NCBI GenBank assembly: GCA_902631395.1
Contig: CACOYM010000003.1
Span: 86,436 to 150,435 of the forward strand
DNA length: 64,000 nt
Direction: 5' to 3'
Origin: Halieaceae bacterium
GTDB lineage: Bacteria; Pseudomonadota; Gammaproteobacteria; Pseudomonadales; Halieaceae
In this document: piece after piece, positions 24,318 to 33,740 of the stretch
How positions within the stretch are numbered: the first letter of the stretch is position 1
How the letters are laid out: every line of letters starts with the position of its first letter
The notes under the pieces: model-generated
What the model saw: the letters and a program-made list of their open reading frames with translations, nothing else
Databases searched by the model: none
Told to the model about the DNA's origin: nothing
Program-made: the position numbers and the translations under genes

Positions 24318-24995
24318 ATGTCTTCCAACACATCTCCGTCGATCGGTATCGTCGGCGGCACAGGTGATCTCGGGCGCGGTCTGGCCCTCCGCCTGGCCAA
24401 GGCGGGACACGCCATCTGGGTAGGGTCTCGAAAAGCAGAGCAGGCCCATGAAGCCGCCGACGCGCTCAAGGCGGAGCTGGTGAGTCGGAATGTCGCTGAG
24501 CCCAAGATTGATGGCATGGATAATGTCGCGGCCGCAGAGCGCGGCGACATCGTGTTTGTCACCGTGCCTTTTGGCGCGCACACGCCGACGTTAGAGAGCA
24601 TTCGTGAAGCAGTGCATGGTAAGGTACTAGTCGATGTCACTGTGCCGTTGGTGCCCCCGCGTGTTGCGAGAGTGCAACTGCCCTCTGAGGGAAGTGCGGG
24701 CATGATTGCCCAGACGCTTTTGGGCGAAGACGTTCATGTAGTGAGTGCCTTTCAAAATGTTGCGGCGGCGCACCTGCAGGCGGACATGGAAATTCCCTGC
24801 GACGTTCTTGTGACCGGTAATGAGAAAGCGGCCCGCCAGACGGTTATCGACCTCATCGAGGCGATCGGTATGCGTGGATTCCATGCTGGGCTGATTCACA
24901 ACGCAGCTGCCGCGGAAGCGCTCACATCCGTGCTGATCAACATCAACAAACAGTACAAGACCCATGCCGGCCTGCGTCTGACCGGTATTGAGTGA
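24318..24995 (+). CDS. npdG: NADPH:coenzyme F420 oxidoreductase
   Basis: This is a 225-residue protein matching NADPH-dependent F420 reductases. The NADP motif is GIVGGTGDLGRGLALRLAKAG at residues 10-30 and WVGSRK follows the second strand. FVTVPFGAH (about 79), a VSAFQNVAA segment, and the C-terminal INKQYKTHAGLRLTGIE are also typical. It transfers hydride between NADPH and F420, keeping the cofactor reduced for F420H2-dependent enzymes. The ATG has AGAGG about 8 nt upstream. It overlaps the cofE-like frame by up to 8 nt and heads the F420 operon. Confidence 0.95.
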   Translation: MSSNTSPSIGIVGGTGDLGRGLALRLAKAGHAIWVGSRKAEQAHEAADALKAELVSRNVAEPKIDGMDNVAAAERGDIVFVTVPFGAHTPTLESIREAVHGKVLVDVTVPLVPPRVARVQLPSEGSAGMIAQTLLGEDVHVVSAFQNVAAAHLQADMEIPCDVLVTGNEKAARQTVIDLIEAIGMRGFHAGLIHNAAAAEALTSVLININKQYKTHAGLRLTGIE

Positions 24996-25782
24996 TCCTG
25001 TGGCCGCAGGGGAGATGCATCTGACGCCGCTGGACGGTTTTCCCGCGGTGAGGCCTGGCGATGCACTGGCTGAACTGATTGTGAGTAACTTACGCCGGCA
25101 ATCATTGAGTGCCGGTGGCGGCGTGCCCGTGCTGGTTGTGGCCCAAAAAGTGGTATCGAAAGCCGAGGGCCGTGTGGTGTGCCTCCACGACGTTGAGGTC
25201 TCAGACGACGCACTACGGCTTGCAAAAGAGACAGGTAAGGACCCACGCGTTGTCGAACTCATTCTTCAGGAATCACGGTCAGTCATCCGCGTGCGCCCTG
25301 GACTGATTATCACGGAGCACCGGACTGGCCATATTGCCGCCAACGCCGGCATCGATGCCTCGAATACGGGCGTCGCTGCCGAGACAGGTGATGAGGTCGT
25401 GCTGCTTTGGCCTCGGGATCCGGATGCCAGCGCTCGGAAATTATCCGAGACAGTGTCCCAAGCCCTCGGGTACCACGTTCCTGTAGTGATCAACGATAGT
25501 CTGGGTCGTCCCTGGAGGATGGGCACGGTCGGTTTCGCAATCGGCGTTGCCGGTCTGGAGCCGGTGTGGGATCAGGTTGGAGAGCAGGATCTGGATGGGC
25601 GCACGATGCAGGTCACGGCACCCGCTATGGCGGATGCACTGGCGGCGGCCGCGTCGCTGGTTCAGGGGGAGACCGACCAGGGCACGCCCGTTGTCTGGGC
25701 GGAGGGCTGCCCCCTCCGAGTGAGCGAGCAGGCATCTTCAAGAGCGTTGCTCAGGGCGGTGCAGCAGGACATGTTCCGCTAA
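24988..25782 (+). CDS. cofE: Coenzyme F420:L-glutamate ligase
   Basis: This is a CofE-type gamma-glutamyl ligase of up to 264 residues. Start options are TTG 24988 (overlapping npdG), GTG 25000 and ATG 25015, and the upstream sequence does not decide. Family features include VLVVAQKVVSKAEGR near residues 47-61, RVRPGLIITEHRTGHIAANAGIDASN (about 95-120) and VVINDSLGRPWRMGTVGFAIG. It adds glutamate residues to F420-0 using GTP. It is the single-domain form, without the nitroreductase-like C-terminal domain of mycobacterial FbiB. Its stop overlaps the cofD start (TAATG). Confidence 0.95.
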   Translation: MSDPVAAGEMHLTPLDGFPAVRPGDALAELIVSNLRRQSLSAGGGVPVLVVAQKVVSKAEGRVVCLHDVEVSDDALRLAKETGKDPRVVELILQESRSVIRVRPGLIITEHRTGHIAANAGIDASNTGVAAETGDEVVLLWPRDPDASARKLSETVSQALGYHVPVVINDSLGRPWRMGTVGFAIGVAGLEPVWDQVGEQDLDGRTMQVTAPAMADALAAAASLVQGETDQGTPVVWAEGCPLRVSEQASSRALLRAVQQDMFR

Positions 25783-26774
25783 TGGTCTCGGCAGTCGACG
25801 ACATGTCGCAGGCGCCGCTGGTGTTGTTGAGTGGTGGCGGGGGTGGCGCTCTACTCGCCGCCATACTCTCGAAATGCACTGTGCAACGACCCGTGATCGT
25901 GGTGACCAACACAGGTGATGACTTTGAACATTTGGGCCTGCTGATCTGCCCCGATACCGACAGCGTGCTGTACGCCACGTCGGGCAAGCTCGATCGGGCC
26001 AAGGGATGGGGTCGCGAGGGCGAAAGTTGGCAGGTGCTTGACGCGATTCAGGCCATGGCCGGGCCGTCTTGGTTTCAATTGGGGGACAAGGATCTGGCGC
26101 TACACCTGATGCGTGCGGAGCAACTGCGCGATGGTTCCGATTTGGCTGGCGTGACACAGTTGCTGTCGGAACGTCTAGGTGTCCCCGAGGGCATGATCGT
26201 GGTCCCCGCCACGGAGCAATCAGTCCGGACGCGGGTTGTGACGGAGGAGGGGGAGCTCGCGTTTCAGGAATACTTTGTTGGCCGGCGCTGTGAGCCCGCA
26301 CTGCGGGATGTGGTGTATGAAGGTATTGAGGGTGCCAGCCCCAGCCCTTCAATGTTGGCGGCCTTGGATACCTGCATCGATGGGCCCGTCGATGTCGTGC
26401 TTGGCCCCTCCAATCCCTTTCTGAGTCTTTGCCCGATTCTGGACATCCCGGGGATGTTGAGCGAGCTCCGTAAAAGGGCTCGCAGGGTCGTAGCGATCTC
26501 GCCCATTATCGGCGGTCGTGCTTTGAAAGGCCCTGCCGCGAAAATCATGATTGAGCTGGGCCTGCCGGCTTCCGCGCCGGCGTGGACACAATGGGTAAAG
26601 CAGCGATATCCCGGATTCGTGGACACATGGGTATGGGATGAGATGGACCGGGGGCTTATCGCGACGTTGTCGGAGCCACACGATGTGCGCGTGACAGATA
26701 CCGTGATGTCGAAGCCCGGTGTCAGCGCGGCCTTTGCACAGTGGCTGCTTGAGGTATGCAGCGTTGCGCCTTGA
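25782..26774 (+). CDS. cofD: 2-phospho-lactate-type transferase (CofD/FbiA)
   Basis: The ATG at 25782 overlaps the cofE stop by one base, giving 330 residues. The longer in-frame extension runs through cofE and is not supported. CofD features are LLSGGGGGALLAA (about 13-25), VIVVTNTGDDFEHLGLLICPDTDSVLY, WFQLGDKDLALHL and VLGPSNPFLSLCPIL. It joins the activated phospho-acid (from CofC) to FO, giving F420-0 or a dehydro/3-phosphoglycerate variant. It is followed by cofC, whose TTG start overlaps the stop by 11 nt. Confidence 0.95.
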   Translation: MVSAVDDMSQAPLVLLSGGGGGALLAAILSKCTVQRPVIVVTNTGDDFEHLGLLICPDTDSVLYATSGKLDRAKGWGREGESWQVLDAIQAMAGPSWFQLGDKDLALHLMRAEQLRDGSDLAGVTQLLSERLGVPEGMIVVPATEQSVRTRVVTEEGELAFQEYFVGRRCEPALRDVVYEGIEGASPSPSMLAALDTCIDGPVDVVLGPSNPFLSLCPILDIPGMLSELRKRARRVVAISPIIGGRALKGPAAKIMIELGLPASAPAWTQWVKQRYPGFVDTWVWDEMDRGLIATLSEPHDVRVTDTVMSKPGVSAAFAQWLLEVCSVAP

Positions 26775-27435
26775 AGTGGTCATCGCACTCAAAACAGTCA
26801 GCCATGCCAAGCGACGACTCAGTGTCGCGCTCACTGATGATGCGCGAGAAGCGCTGGTAGTGGCCATGGCATTAGACGTGATCGCCAGCCTGTCTGCTTC
26901 TCGGGAAATCTTGGCCATTAATGTAATCTGCGGTGACGGCTGGGCTCATCTCAATAGCCTCCCTCCACCTGTCAGAATCTGGCGGGAACCCGATGGGCAC
27001 GACGGAGGTATGGTTGGCGCATTGGAGTGGGTTGCCAGTCAAGTGGATAGCGAGGCCCTGCTTTTCATACACGGGGATCTGCCGTTTGTTGATTCAAATG
27101 ACGTCACGTTACTGGCGTCGGCAGCCGCGCTGGAGTATGCGGTAGTCTCACCCGATCGATCGCATATGGGGACCAACGCTTTGCTTCGATGGCAGTCGCA
27201 GTCCCTGCCGTTGGCGTTTGGTGAGAATAGTTACGCGCGACATCTCGCAGTCATGGAAACTGCTGGATTGCATTGGCGTGAGGTGACCACAGCGGGTTTA
27301 GAAATGGATATCGACGAGCCAGCTGATCTCCAGCTTTTAGCGGATCACAGTGCAAGGCTGGGCAAACATACAGCTGCTTGGCGGCAGCGTTACGGTGATT
27401 GTTTGTTCAAGGACGCTACCCAAAAGGTGCTCTAA
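26764..27435 (+). CDS. cofC: 2-phospho-lactate-type guanylyltransferase (CofC/FbiD)
   Basis: I choose TTG 26764 because GAGG lies nine bases upstream (26751-26754) and the protein then begins with the expected VVIALKTVSHAKRRLS strand. A GTG at 26776 is the alternative. The 223-residue protein has the nucleotidyltransferase pattern: the N-terminal K-x5-KRRL loop, LLFIHGDLPFV (metal-binding aspartate, about 100-110), a SPDRSHMGTNALL segment and DIDEPADLQLL. It makes the GDP-activated phospho-acid used by CofD. Whether it prefers 2-phospholactate, phosphoenolpyruvate or 3-phosphoglycerate cannot be decided by eye. The overlap with cofD indicates coupled translation. Confidence 0.92.
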   Translation: MRLEVVIALKTVSHAKRRLSVALTDDAREALVVAMALDVIASLSASREILAINVICGDGWAHLNSLPPPVRIWREPDGHDGGMVGALEWVASQVDSEALLFIHGDLPFVDSNDVTLLASAAALEYAVVSPDRSHMGTNALLRWQSQSLPLAFGENSYARHLAVMETAGLHWREVTTAGLEMDIDEPADLQLLADHSARLGKHTAAWRQRYGDCLFKDATQKVL

Positions 27436-27455
27436 GACGTTAGAGTGGGGTGCAT

Positions 27456-29870
27456 ATGGGGGCAGTGCATATTGATAATAACGGGGCGCCGATGATTGTC
27501 GCGCTACCCGATGGGGGAGACGTGGTTGCCATGGGTGACGTGCGCAGCAGCCGCGCACGTGCCATTCGCGATCAACATTACTCCCGGAATGTGACTTTCA
27601 GTCCCAAGGTGTTTATTCCGGTCACGCAGCTGTGCAGGGATGTCTGTCACTACTGCACGTTTGCCAAGACACCTTCTCGGCTGCATGCGTTGTATCTCGA
27701 GCTAGATGACATCCTTGCCACGGTGCGAGAAGGGGCGGAAGCTGGGTGCCGCGAGGTATTGCTGACGCTGGGCGAGAAACCTGAGCTACGCTACCGCGCG
27801 GCGCGCGAGTGGCTCGAATCCCGCGGTCATTGCAGCACGGTCGATTACGTCGCCGCAGTGGCGCAGCGCATTCTCGAAGAAACTGGCCTGCTTCCTCATA
27901 TCAACGCGGGCACACTGAGTCGGAGCGAGCTGCGACAACTCCGTTCGGTTTCGGCGTCTATGGGATTGATGTTGGAAAGTGGCGCGCCTCGGTTGTGTCA
28001 GCGAGGCGGCCCGCATTTTGGCTCGCCTGATAAAAAGCCGTTCCGCCGGTGGCTGACACTGGCGCGAGCCGGCGCTTTGCGTGTACCGATGACAACCGGA
28101 CTGCTGGTGGGAATTGGCGAGACGAGAGAGGAGCGGCTTCGTGACTTGGAGGATATTCGGCGTTTGCATGAGCGTTATGGGCACATTCAGGAAGTGATTA
28201 TCCAGAACTTTTGCCCCAAGCCCGGGACGCTGATGGCCGAGGCAGATCAGGCCAGTCTGAAGGAATTGCTGTGGACGGTAGTGCAGGCCCGTTTGCTCCT
28301 ACCGCCGGAGATAAGCATTCAGGCTCCTCCGAATCTCAGCCCTGGCCAGCTCGGTCAGTTGATTGATGCAGGCATTAACGATTGGGGTGGCGTGTCGCCA
28401 GTGACACCGGATTATGTGAACCCTGAGGCGCCTTGGCCGAGTCTTAATGCACTGCGTGCTGCTACGCAGGCCAAGGACAAGCGCCTTGTGTCAAGGCTCA
28501 CGGTGTATCCGCAGTATCTGCAATCCCCTGAATGGGTCGATTCTCGGGTGCGACGATATGTTCTGCAGTGGGCAGATGCTGAAGGCTTCGTGCGCGGTGA
28601 CGATTGGCGTGCCGGTGTGTCCACCCGTCCGCCAGCACAATTAAAAAAACCGCTCGGGCGAGTCGATACCGGCATTGCCGGTATACTGGATGCTTGCCTG
28701 CGCGATCAGGCGATTGACGAGACGGCGACACTGGCCCTCTTTAGTGCCCGCGATGCTGACATGGAGGCTGTGTGCCAGGCCGCTGACGAGCTGCGACAAA
28801 GTCAGGTAGGTGATGCCGTCACGTATGTGGTGAATCGCAACATCAATTACACCAACGTTTGTCAGTACAGCTGCCGCTTTTGTGCTTTCTCCAAGGGAGG
28901 GGGTGAAGTGGCGGCGGATCGCGCGGCTTACGATCTAGACGCCGAAGAGTTACATAGCAGGGTCATTGAGGCCGCCGAGATGGGCGCGACGGAGGTTTGT
29001 TTGCAGGGTGGGATTCACCCTGATTATACCGGACAAACCTATGTCGATATTGTGCAAACCGTTAGACGGGCTGCGCCGCGAATGCACATTCACGCTTTTT
29101 CACCCCTTGAGATCGATCAGGGCGCTAAGACCCTAGGCATGCCCGTCGATGAATATCTCGGACTGTTAAAGACGTCGGGATTAGACTCGTTACCGGGTAC
29201 AGCGGCTGAGGTGCTTGATGCCGGCGTGCGGCGCGTTTTGTGTCCTGATAAGGTCTCGACAGATCGATGGTTGGAGATTATGGCTGCGGCTCATAAGCAG
29301 GGATTGTTCAGCACTGCCACGATTATGTTTGGGCATGTGGACAGCCCTGCTGCCTGGGTGCGTCATTGGCGGCGAATTATTGCATTACAAGAACAGACTG
29401 GTGGTTTCAGCGAGGTGGTGCCGCTGCCATTTGTGGCGGCGGGTGCGCCGATCTTTCGTAAGGGGGAGGCTAGGCCCGGGCCCACTTGGCGCGAGGCGCG
29501 CTTGATGCACGCAGTGACTCGTCTGATTGTAGGGCGGGTGATTCCTAATGTGCAGGCTTCGTGGGTTAAGCTGGGGCACCAAGGCGCAATTGAGATGCTC
29601 TCGGCAGGCGCAAACGACTTGGGTGGGGTGCTCATCAATGAGAGTATTACGCGCGCAGCGGGGGCGGCGCATGGTCAGATGTGGTCGGGTAAGGAAATGC
29701 GCGCTGCAATTAGCGGCTGCGGTCGTCATCCGCAGCAGCGCAATACCCGTTACGAGCCGGTGGAGGTGAGTATGCCAAGTTCACTAGCAACCATACCGCT
29801 GCATTGGGTCACTCCCACTCCTACACCGGCGGGACGGCGCGCAACGCCAAAAAATCGCGCTGTCATTTGA
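27456..29870 (+). CDS. fbiC: FO synthase, fused CofG/CofH (FbiC-type)
   Basis: This is an 804-residue protein carrying two radical-SAM modules. The CofG half has CRDVCHYC (C60, C64, C67) and the CofH half CQYSCRFC (C469, C473, C476). It builds the 7,8-didemethyl-8-hydroxy-5-deazariboflavin chromophore (FO) from tyrosine and the pyrimidine intermediate of riboflavin synthesis. The fused form is typical of actinobacteria and also occurs in F420-making proteobacteria. I start at ATG 27456; GTG 27450 would add two residues. The gap to cofC is 20 bp, so it completes the npdG-cofE-cofD-cofC-fbiC operon. Length is normal for FbiC. Confidence 0.96.
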   Translation: MGAVHIDNNGAPMIVALPDGGDVVAMGDVRSSRARAIRDQHYSRNVTFSPKVFIPVTQLCRDVCHYCTFAKTPSRLHALYLELDDILATVREGAEAGCREVLLTLGEKPELRYRAAREWLESRGHCSTVDYVAAVAQRILEETGLLPHINAGTLSRSELRQLRSVSASMGLMLESGAPRLCQRGGPHFGSPDKKPFRRWLTLARAGALRVPMTTGLLVGIGETREERLRDLEDIRRLHERYGHIQEVIIQNFCPKPGTLMAEADQASLKELLWTVVQARLLLPPEISIQAPPNLSPGQLGQLIDAGINDWGGVSPVTPDYVNPEAPWPSLNALRAATQAKDKRLVSRLTVYPQYLQSPEWVDSRVRRYVLQWADAEGFVRGDDWRAGVSTRPPAQLKKPLGRVDTGIAGILDACLRDQAIDETATLALFSARDADMEAVCQAADELRQSQVGDAVTYVVNRNINYTNVCQYSCRFCAFSKGGGEVAADRAAYDLDAEELHSRVIEAAEMGATEVCLQGGIHPDYTGQTYVDIVQTVRRAAPRMHIHAFSPLEIDQGAKTLGMPVDEYLGLLKTSGLDSLPGTAAEVLDAGVRRVLCPDKVSTDRWLEIMAAAHKQGLFSTATIMFGHVDSPAAWVRHWRRIIALQEQTGGFSEVVPLPFVAAGAPIFRKGEARPGPTWREARLMHAVTRLIVGRVIPNVQASWVKLGHQGAIEMLSAGANDLGGVLINESITRAAGAAHGQMWSGKEMRAAISGCGRHPQQRNTRYEPVEVSMPSSLATIPLHWVTPTPTPAGRRATPKNRAVI

Positions 29871-30015
29871 TCTATGGGGCTTGACCCTTTTTGGGGAATC
29901 TGGCTTGCTAGCAACAAGCAAGGTAACTCGGCATTGCCTGCGGTTGCGATGAAAAGGCCGCACTAAAATAACATCGCTAATCGACATTGCGTTTTGCTGA
30001 GTAGAGGGGACAGAC

Positions 30016-30486
30016 ATGGGCGATGAGTTGGCGGTTCGCATCGATCGACTTGAGTCGAGGTATGAGATCGAAGCGCTCGTAAGTAACTATTGCCATGGTT
30101 TCGACAAACGAGATTTTGCCCGCTTCCTGTCCATCTGGTGGGAGGAGTGCATTTGGAAAATCGGTCCCCCTTTTGGTAATTTCAGTGGGCACGACGGTAT
30201 CCACAAAGCCATTCATCAAGTGCTGTGGCCTGCTTGGGCGCAATCGCAGCATGTTACGTCTAATTTGGTGCTGGAGTTCAGTGACGCAGATGATGCAAAA
30301 GGTATTTGCGACGTGGACTGTATGGGATTGCTGACTGACAGTGCTGAGGCGACTTTCGTCGGCGCGACTTACAAAGATCGTTACCAGCGTCGTGACGGCT
30401 GCTGGAAGATTCTCGAGAGGGAAGTCTCCATCCACTACTTCAATCCCTTCCCAGGTACGACATTGAGTGCTCCGGAGGCCAAATAA
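30016..30486 (+). CDS. SnoaL-like (NTF2-fold) protein
   Basis: This is a 156-residue cytoplasmic protein with the SnoaL_4-type pattern: LESRYEIEALVSNYCHGFDKRDFARFLSIW at the start, then KIGPPFGNFSGHDGI, TSNLVLEF and a C-terminal YKDRYQRRDGCWKILEREVSIHYFNPFPG. Such proteins act as cyclases, isomerases, dehydratases or ring-hydroxylase beta-type subunits, and the function cannot be chosen from sequence. The ATG has GAGGGG about 7 nt upstream. It lies 146 bp after the F420 operon and 86 bp before a TonB receptor, so it may be co-regulated with uptake of a hydrophobic substrate. Confidence 0.85.
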   Translation: MGDELAVRIDRLESRYEIEALVSNYCHGFDKRDFARFLSIWWEECIWKIGPPFGNFSGHDGIHKAIHQVLWPAWAQSQHVTSNLVLEFSDADDAKGICDVDCMGLLTDSAEATFVGATYKDRYQRRDGCWKILEREVSIHYFNPFPGTTLSAPEAK

Positions 30487-30571
30487 TATTTAGAAGCCAA
30501 TACGAGTTGCGGCGGCGGGTTCGACGGGCTGCCAAAGCGACTCACCCATTCAAAAAAAAGAGGTTTTTGCC

Positions 30572-32809
30572 ATGAGAGAAATTTTAAGTAAACGGTTATT
30601 AAGTGCAGCGGTGCTGGCCGCCTCGACGGCGTTGCCCGTCGCGCCGGTGTTTGCGCAGAGTGGCGTTCTGGAGGAGGTGGTCGTCACCTCAAGGAAGCGA
30701 ACGGAAAACCTCCAAGACGTTGGCTTTGCTGTCAGCGCATTGACCAGGAGCGAAATTGAAGGTCAGTTTGCGCGAGATATCACTGATCTCGCGAATATAT
30801 CGCCCAATATTGTGATCGACGATACTGCCCAGGGCCCCGGAGGCGTGGCAGCCATCTTCATCCGCGGTATTGGCGTTGCCGACGTTGAGAAGAACTTCGA
30901 TCCGGCGGTAGCAGTCGTAGTCGATAATATGTTTATTGGCTCAAACGCGGGCAGTTTGTTGCGCAGCATTGATCTTGAAAGCATGGAGGTTCTGCGTGGG
31001 CCGCAGGGTACGTTGTTCGGACGGAACACGATTGGTGGCGCGATCAACATCACTCGCTCACGGCCGACCGGTGAGCTGGGCGGCAAGCTGCGTGTAGGCT
31101 ATGAGAAATATGACACCTTCTATACCGATGGTATTTTCAACTTCGGCGTAACCGACAACCTCGCAGTAAAATTATCCGTAGCAAAACGCGATCAGCAAGA
31201 AGGCTATTACGATAACGACTACGTCGGTCGCGATGTAGGCCGCAACGATTACCAGTCATTCGGTTTCAATGCTCTGTGGGCCCCAACAGATTCGCTTGAG
31301 ATCGAATATACCGGGCAGTTCGAGGATACCGACCAAGACACTCCGCCGCTGTTGAATACGGGGCAAAATCGCCACCTGTTCTGCTCGGCCTATGGTTATT
31401 GCTCGCCGAGTCAGGACTCGACCATTACGGGCAGTCGTTACAAGACGGCAAATGTGGGTTACATACCGCCCGACCCCGGTGGCGCTGCTTTTGCGGCCTC
31501 ATCACCTGATCAGGCCCGAGAGGCGGAAATGCTAGCAACCTTCGATGCTGACACGCATATAATTGAGGCGCGTTGGCAGGCAACGGATTCCATCAAGATC
31601 GACTACATCTTCGGCTCTTATGAATCTGATGAGACGATTATTTCGAACTGGGACGGCACGCCCGAATTCCTCTACGGTACTGACAGGCCGGCTACTTATG
31701 AGCAGACCACCCATGAGATTCGCCTTTCGTGGGATAACGGCGGTTCGATCAATGCGGTTGTGGGCGGCTACTTATGGGATTCAGAGTATGAGATCCCGCT
31801 CCGCAGTTGGGTTGGATTTGTTGTGCCAGGCACTATCCTGGACCTGCTGCAAAACTCTCGTCAGGAAAGTGAGTCTCAGGCCGTGTTTGCCGACGTCGAC
31901 TGGCGTGTCTCTGACAACCTGACGCTGAACTTTGGCGGTCGTTACACCAAGGACGATAAAGAGACCTTCCAGACCGGCATGGTGAACGCGACGAACGAAG
32001 AGTCTTGGAGTGAGTTCACTCCCAGAGCTGGGCTCCGCTACCAGTTCTCCGACAGCCTAATGGCATTTGCAACTTACTCCACGGGCTACCGGGCAGGTGG
32101 TTTTAACGGCCGCGTTAATTCGGTAGAGGAGGCTACGCAGCCCTACGACCCCGAGACGGTCAACAACTTCGAAGTTGGTATCAAGTCAGAGTGGATGGAC
32201 AGCCGTCTCCGATTCAACGCGTCCTACTTTGTCATGGATTACGAGGACAAGCAGGAGGAACTGCAGTTGCCGTCCGATACTGGTACCGGCCAGAAAACTG
32301 TGGTGACCAATGCTTCCGAGGCGACAATACAAGGACTCGAACTCGAACTGCAGGCGCTGATTGGTGAAGGGCTGTCCATCCGGGCAAATGTGGGGTGGCT
32401 CGATACGGAGTACGACAATTTTCAGTACACCGATGCCGTTTCTTCAGAGACAGTGGACCTCAGCTATCTTGAGTTCCGCCGGGCGCCAGACATGACGGCG
32501 ACAATCGATGCCACTTATGAGTGGGACACTGCATATGGCCGTGCCTGGATTCGCGGTGCGTATCACTACCTAGGTGAGCACTGGGTTAATGTGACGAATT
32601 CACCAGAGCTTGAGAACGATGATCAGGGTTTGCTGGACGCATCTGTGAACTTCGAGATGAGCAATTGGCGCTTCGCTCTGTTCGGCCGAAATCTGTCGGA
32701 TGAAGATGGTTACACCCATGGCTACGACGTGGCAGGACTCTGGTCTTATGCGGCGGTCAGAGCGCCACGTACCTTTGGTGTTGAGGCCATTTATGAGTTC
32801 GGCAACTGA
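30572..32809 (+). CDS. TonB-dependent outer-membrane receptor
   Basis: This is a 745-residue receptor with a signal peptide cleaved after about residue 29 (PVFAQS). A TonB-box-like EEVVVTSRKR follows, then a plug domain with LRGPQGTLFGRNTIGGAINITR near residues 140-165 and a C-terminal beta-barrel ending near AIYEFGN. This is the long Caulobacter/Sphingomonas-like type that imports organic substrates and not only siderophores. The ATG has AAGAGG about 9 nt upstream. It is followed by a strong intrinsic terminator and then the SDR. The substrate is unknown. Confidence 0.94.
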   Translation: MREILSKRLLSAAVLAASTALPVAPVFAQSGVLEEVVVTSRKRTENLQDVGFAVSALTRSEIEGQFARDITDLANISPNIVIDDTAQGPGGVAAIFIRGIGVADVEKNFDPAVAVVVDNMFIGSNAGSLLRSIDLESMEVLRGPQGTLFGRNTIGGAINITRSRPTGELGGKLRVGYEKYDTFYTDGIFNFGVTDNLAVKLSVAKRDQQEGYYDNDYVGRDVGRNDYQSFGFNALWAPTDSLEIEYTGQFEDTDQDTPPLLNTGQNRHLFCSAYGYCSPSQDSTITGSRYKTANVGYIPPDPGGAAFAASSPDQAREAEMLATFDADTHIIEARWQATDSIKIDYIFGSYESDETIISNWDGTPEFLYGTDRPATYEQTTHEIRLSWDNGGSINAVVGGYLWDSEYEIPLRSWVGFVVPGTILDLLQNSRQESESQAVFADVDWRVSDNLTLNFGGRYTKDDKETFQTGMVNATNEESWSEFTPRAGLRYQFSDSLMAFATYSTGYRAGGFNGRVNSVEEATQPYDPETVNNFEVGIKSEWMDSRLRFNASYFVMDYEDKQEELQLPSDTGTGQKTVVTNASEATIQGLELELQALIGEGLSIRANVGWLDTEYDNFQYTDAVSSETVDLSYLEFRRAPDMTATIDATYEWDTAYGRAWIRGAYHYLGEHWVNVTNSPELENDDQGLLDASVNFEMSNWRFALFGRNLSDEDGYTHGYDVAGLWSYAAVRAPRTFGVEAIYEFGN

Positions 32810-32848
32810 GTGTTATTGCCGCTGACCGTGAAAAAAGAAGGTTGATTC

Positions 32849-32878
32849 GGGCCCGCTCTTGAGCGGGCCCAGATTTTT
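32849..32878 (+). terminator. Intrinsic terminator after the TonB receptor
   Basis: A ten-base perfect inverted repeat GGGCCCGCTC / GAGCGGGCCC (32849-32858 and 32861-32870) with a two-base centre is followed by AGATTTTT. A GC-rich stem directly followed by a T-run is the standard rho-independent design. It separates the receptor from the SDR at 32891, although the short distance to that gene's ribosome site means the SDR needs read-through or another promoter. Confidence 0.8.
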
Positions 32879-32890
32879 AAGGAGGTAGAA

Positions 32891-33736
32891 GTGAGTCGAC
32901 GGCTGGAAGGAAGGGTCGCGGTGATCACAGGTGCGGCTAGTGGTATTGGCGCGGCTACGGCAAAGACTTTTATAGAGCAGGGGGCCCGTGTCGTGCTAGG
33001 AGACATTCAGGAGGATGCCGGCGCGAGTATTGCCGCAACGCTGGGTGGGGCAAGACACGCTATCTTTCGCCACTGTAATGTCACGGCGGAGGCTGAGGTA
33101 GAGGCCCTAGTAGAGGCAGCCGTATCCGAGTTTGGGCAGATCGATGTAATGTTTAATTGCGCAGGCATAGTGGGTGCTGTGGGGCCTATGTCGACGATGC
33201 CGGCTGACGAGTGGAAACTCACGATTGATATTATGGTCCATGGTGTTTTTTACGGCATGAAGCACGCCAGCCGACACATGAAAGTGGCTGGTAAGGGTTC
33301 TATTATCAGCATGTCCAGCACCGCGGGTGTCATGGGAGGATTGGGTCCCCATGCCTATACCGCTGCGAAGCATGCAGTAGTGGGTATGACGAAAAACCTC
33401 GCGGCCGAGGTGGGTAGATTTGGCGTCCGAGTGAATTGTATTGCGCCCTCTGGTATGGCAACCCCTATGGTGGCAGACGTGATGACCGGGGACCATCAAA
33501 AACTGGATGAGACGATTGCGGCACTTGCCGACGCGTCGCCCTTGAAAGGGCGAGCGGGATTGGCACAGGATGTGGCAAATGCTGCTATGTGGTTGGCCAG
33601 CGAGGAATCAGGCTACACCAGCGGCATGACGCTGACAGTGGATGCAGGCTATACAACCGGTTCTAGGGTAGAGCCGCCCGCCTTTGCCGAGTATCAGCCA
33701 ATGATTCGTGAGGCCGGGCGCTCGGGCATCGACTGA
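32891..33736 (+). CDS. SDR-family NAD(P)-dependent oxidoreductase
   Basis: This is a 281-residue classical SDR starting at GTG with a perfect GGAGGT four bases upstream. It shows TGAASGIGAAT (about 13-23), NCAGI (about 89-93), SMSSTAGVMGGLGPHAYTAAKHAVVG with the catalytic Ser-Tyr-Lys set, and the VDAGYTT end motif. The C-terminal tail beyond the core is about 25 residues longer than typical. It is convergent with the PQQ dehydrogenase gene 4 bp downstream. An alcohol/ketone redox role is likely. The substrate is unknown. Confidence 0.92.
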   Translation: MSRRLEGRVAVITGAASGIGAATAKTFIEQGARVVLGDIQEDAGASIAATLGGARHAIFRHCNVTAEAEVEALVEAAVSEFGQIDVMFNCAGIVGAVGPMSTMPADEWKLTIDIMVHGVFYGMKHASRHMKVAGKGSIISMSSTAGVMGGLGPHAYTAAKHAVVGMTKNLAAEVGRFGVRVNCIAPSGMATPMVADVMTGDHQKLDETIAALADASPLKGRAGLAQDVANAAMWLASEESGYTSGMTLTVDAGYTTGSRVEPPAFAEYQPMIREAGRSGID

Positions 33737-33740
33737 TTAC

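Noticed and set aside
25566..25781. N-terminal extension of cofD running through the end of cofE
   Set aside because: The extension is glycine-rich out-of-frame cofE sequence. The TAATG overlap start at 25782 gives the normal CofD N-terminus.
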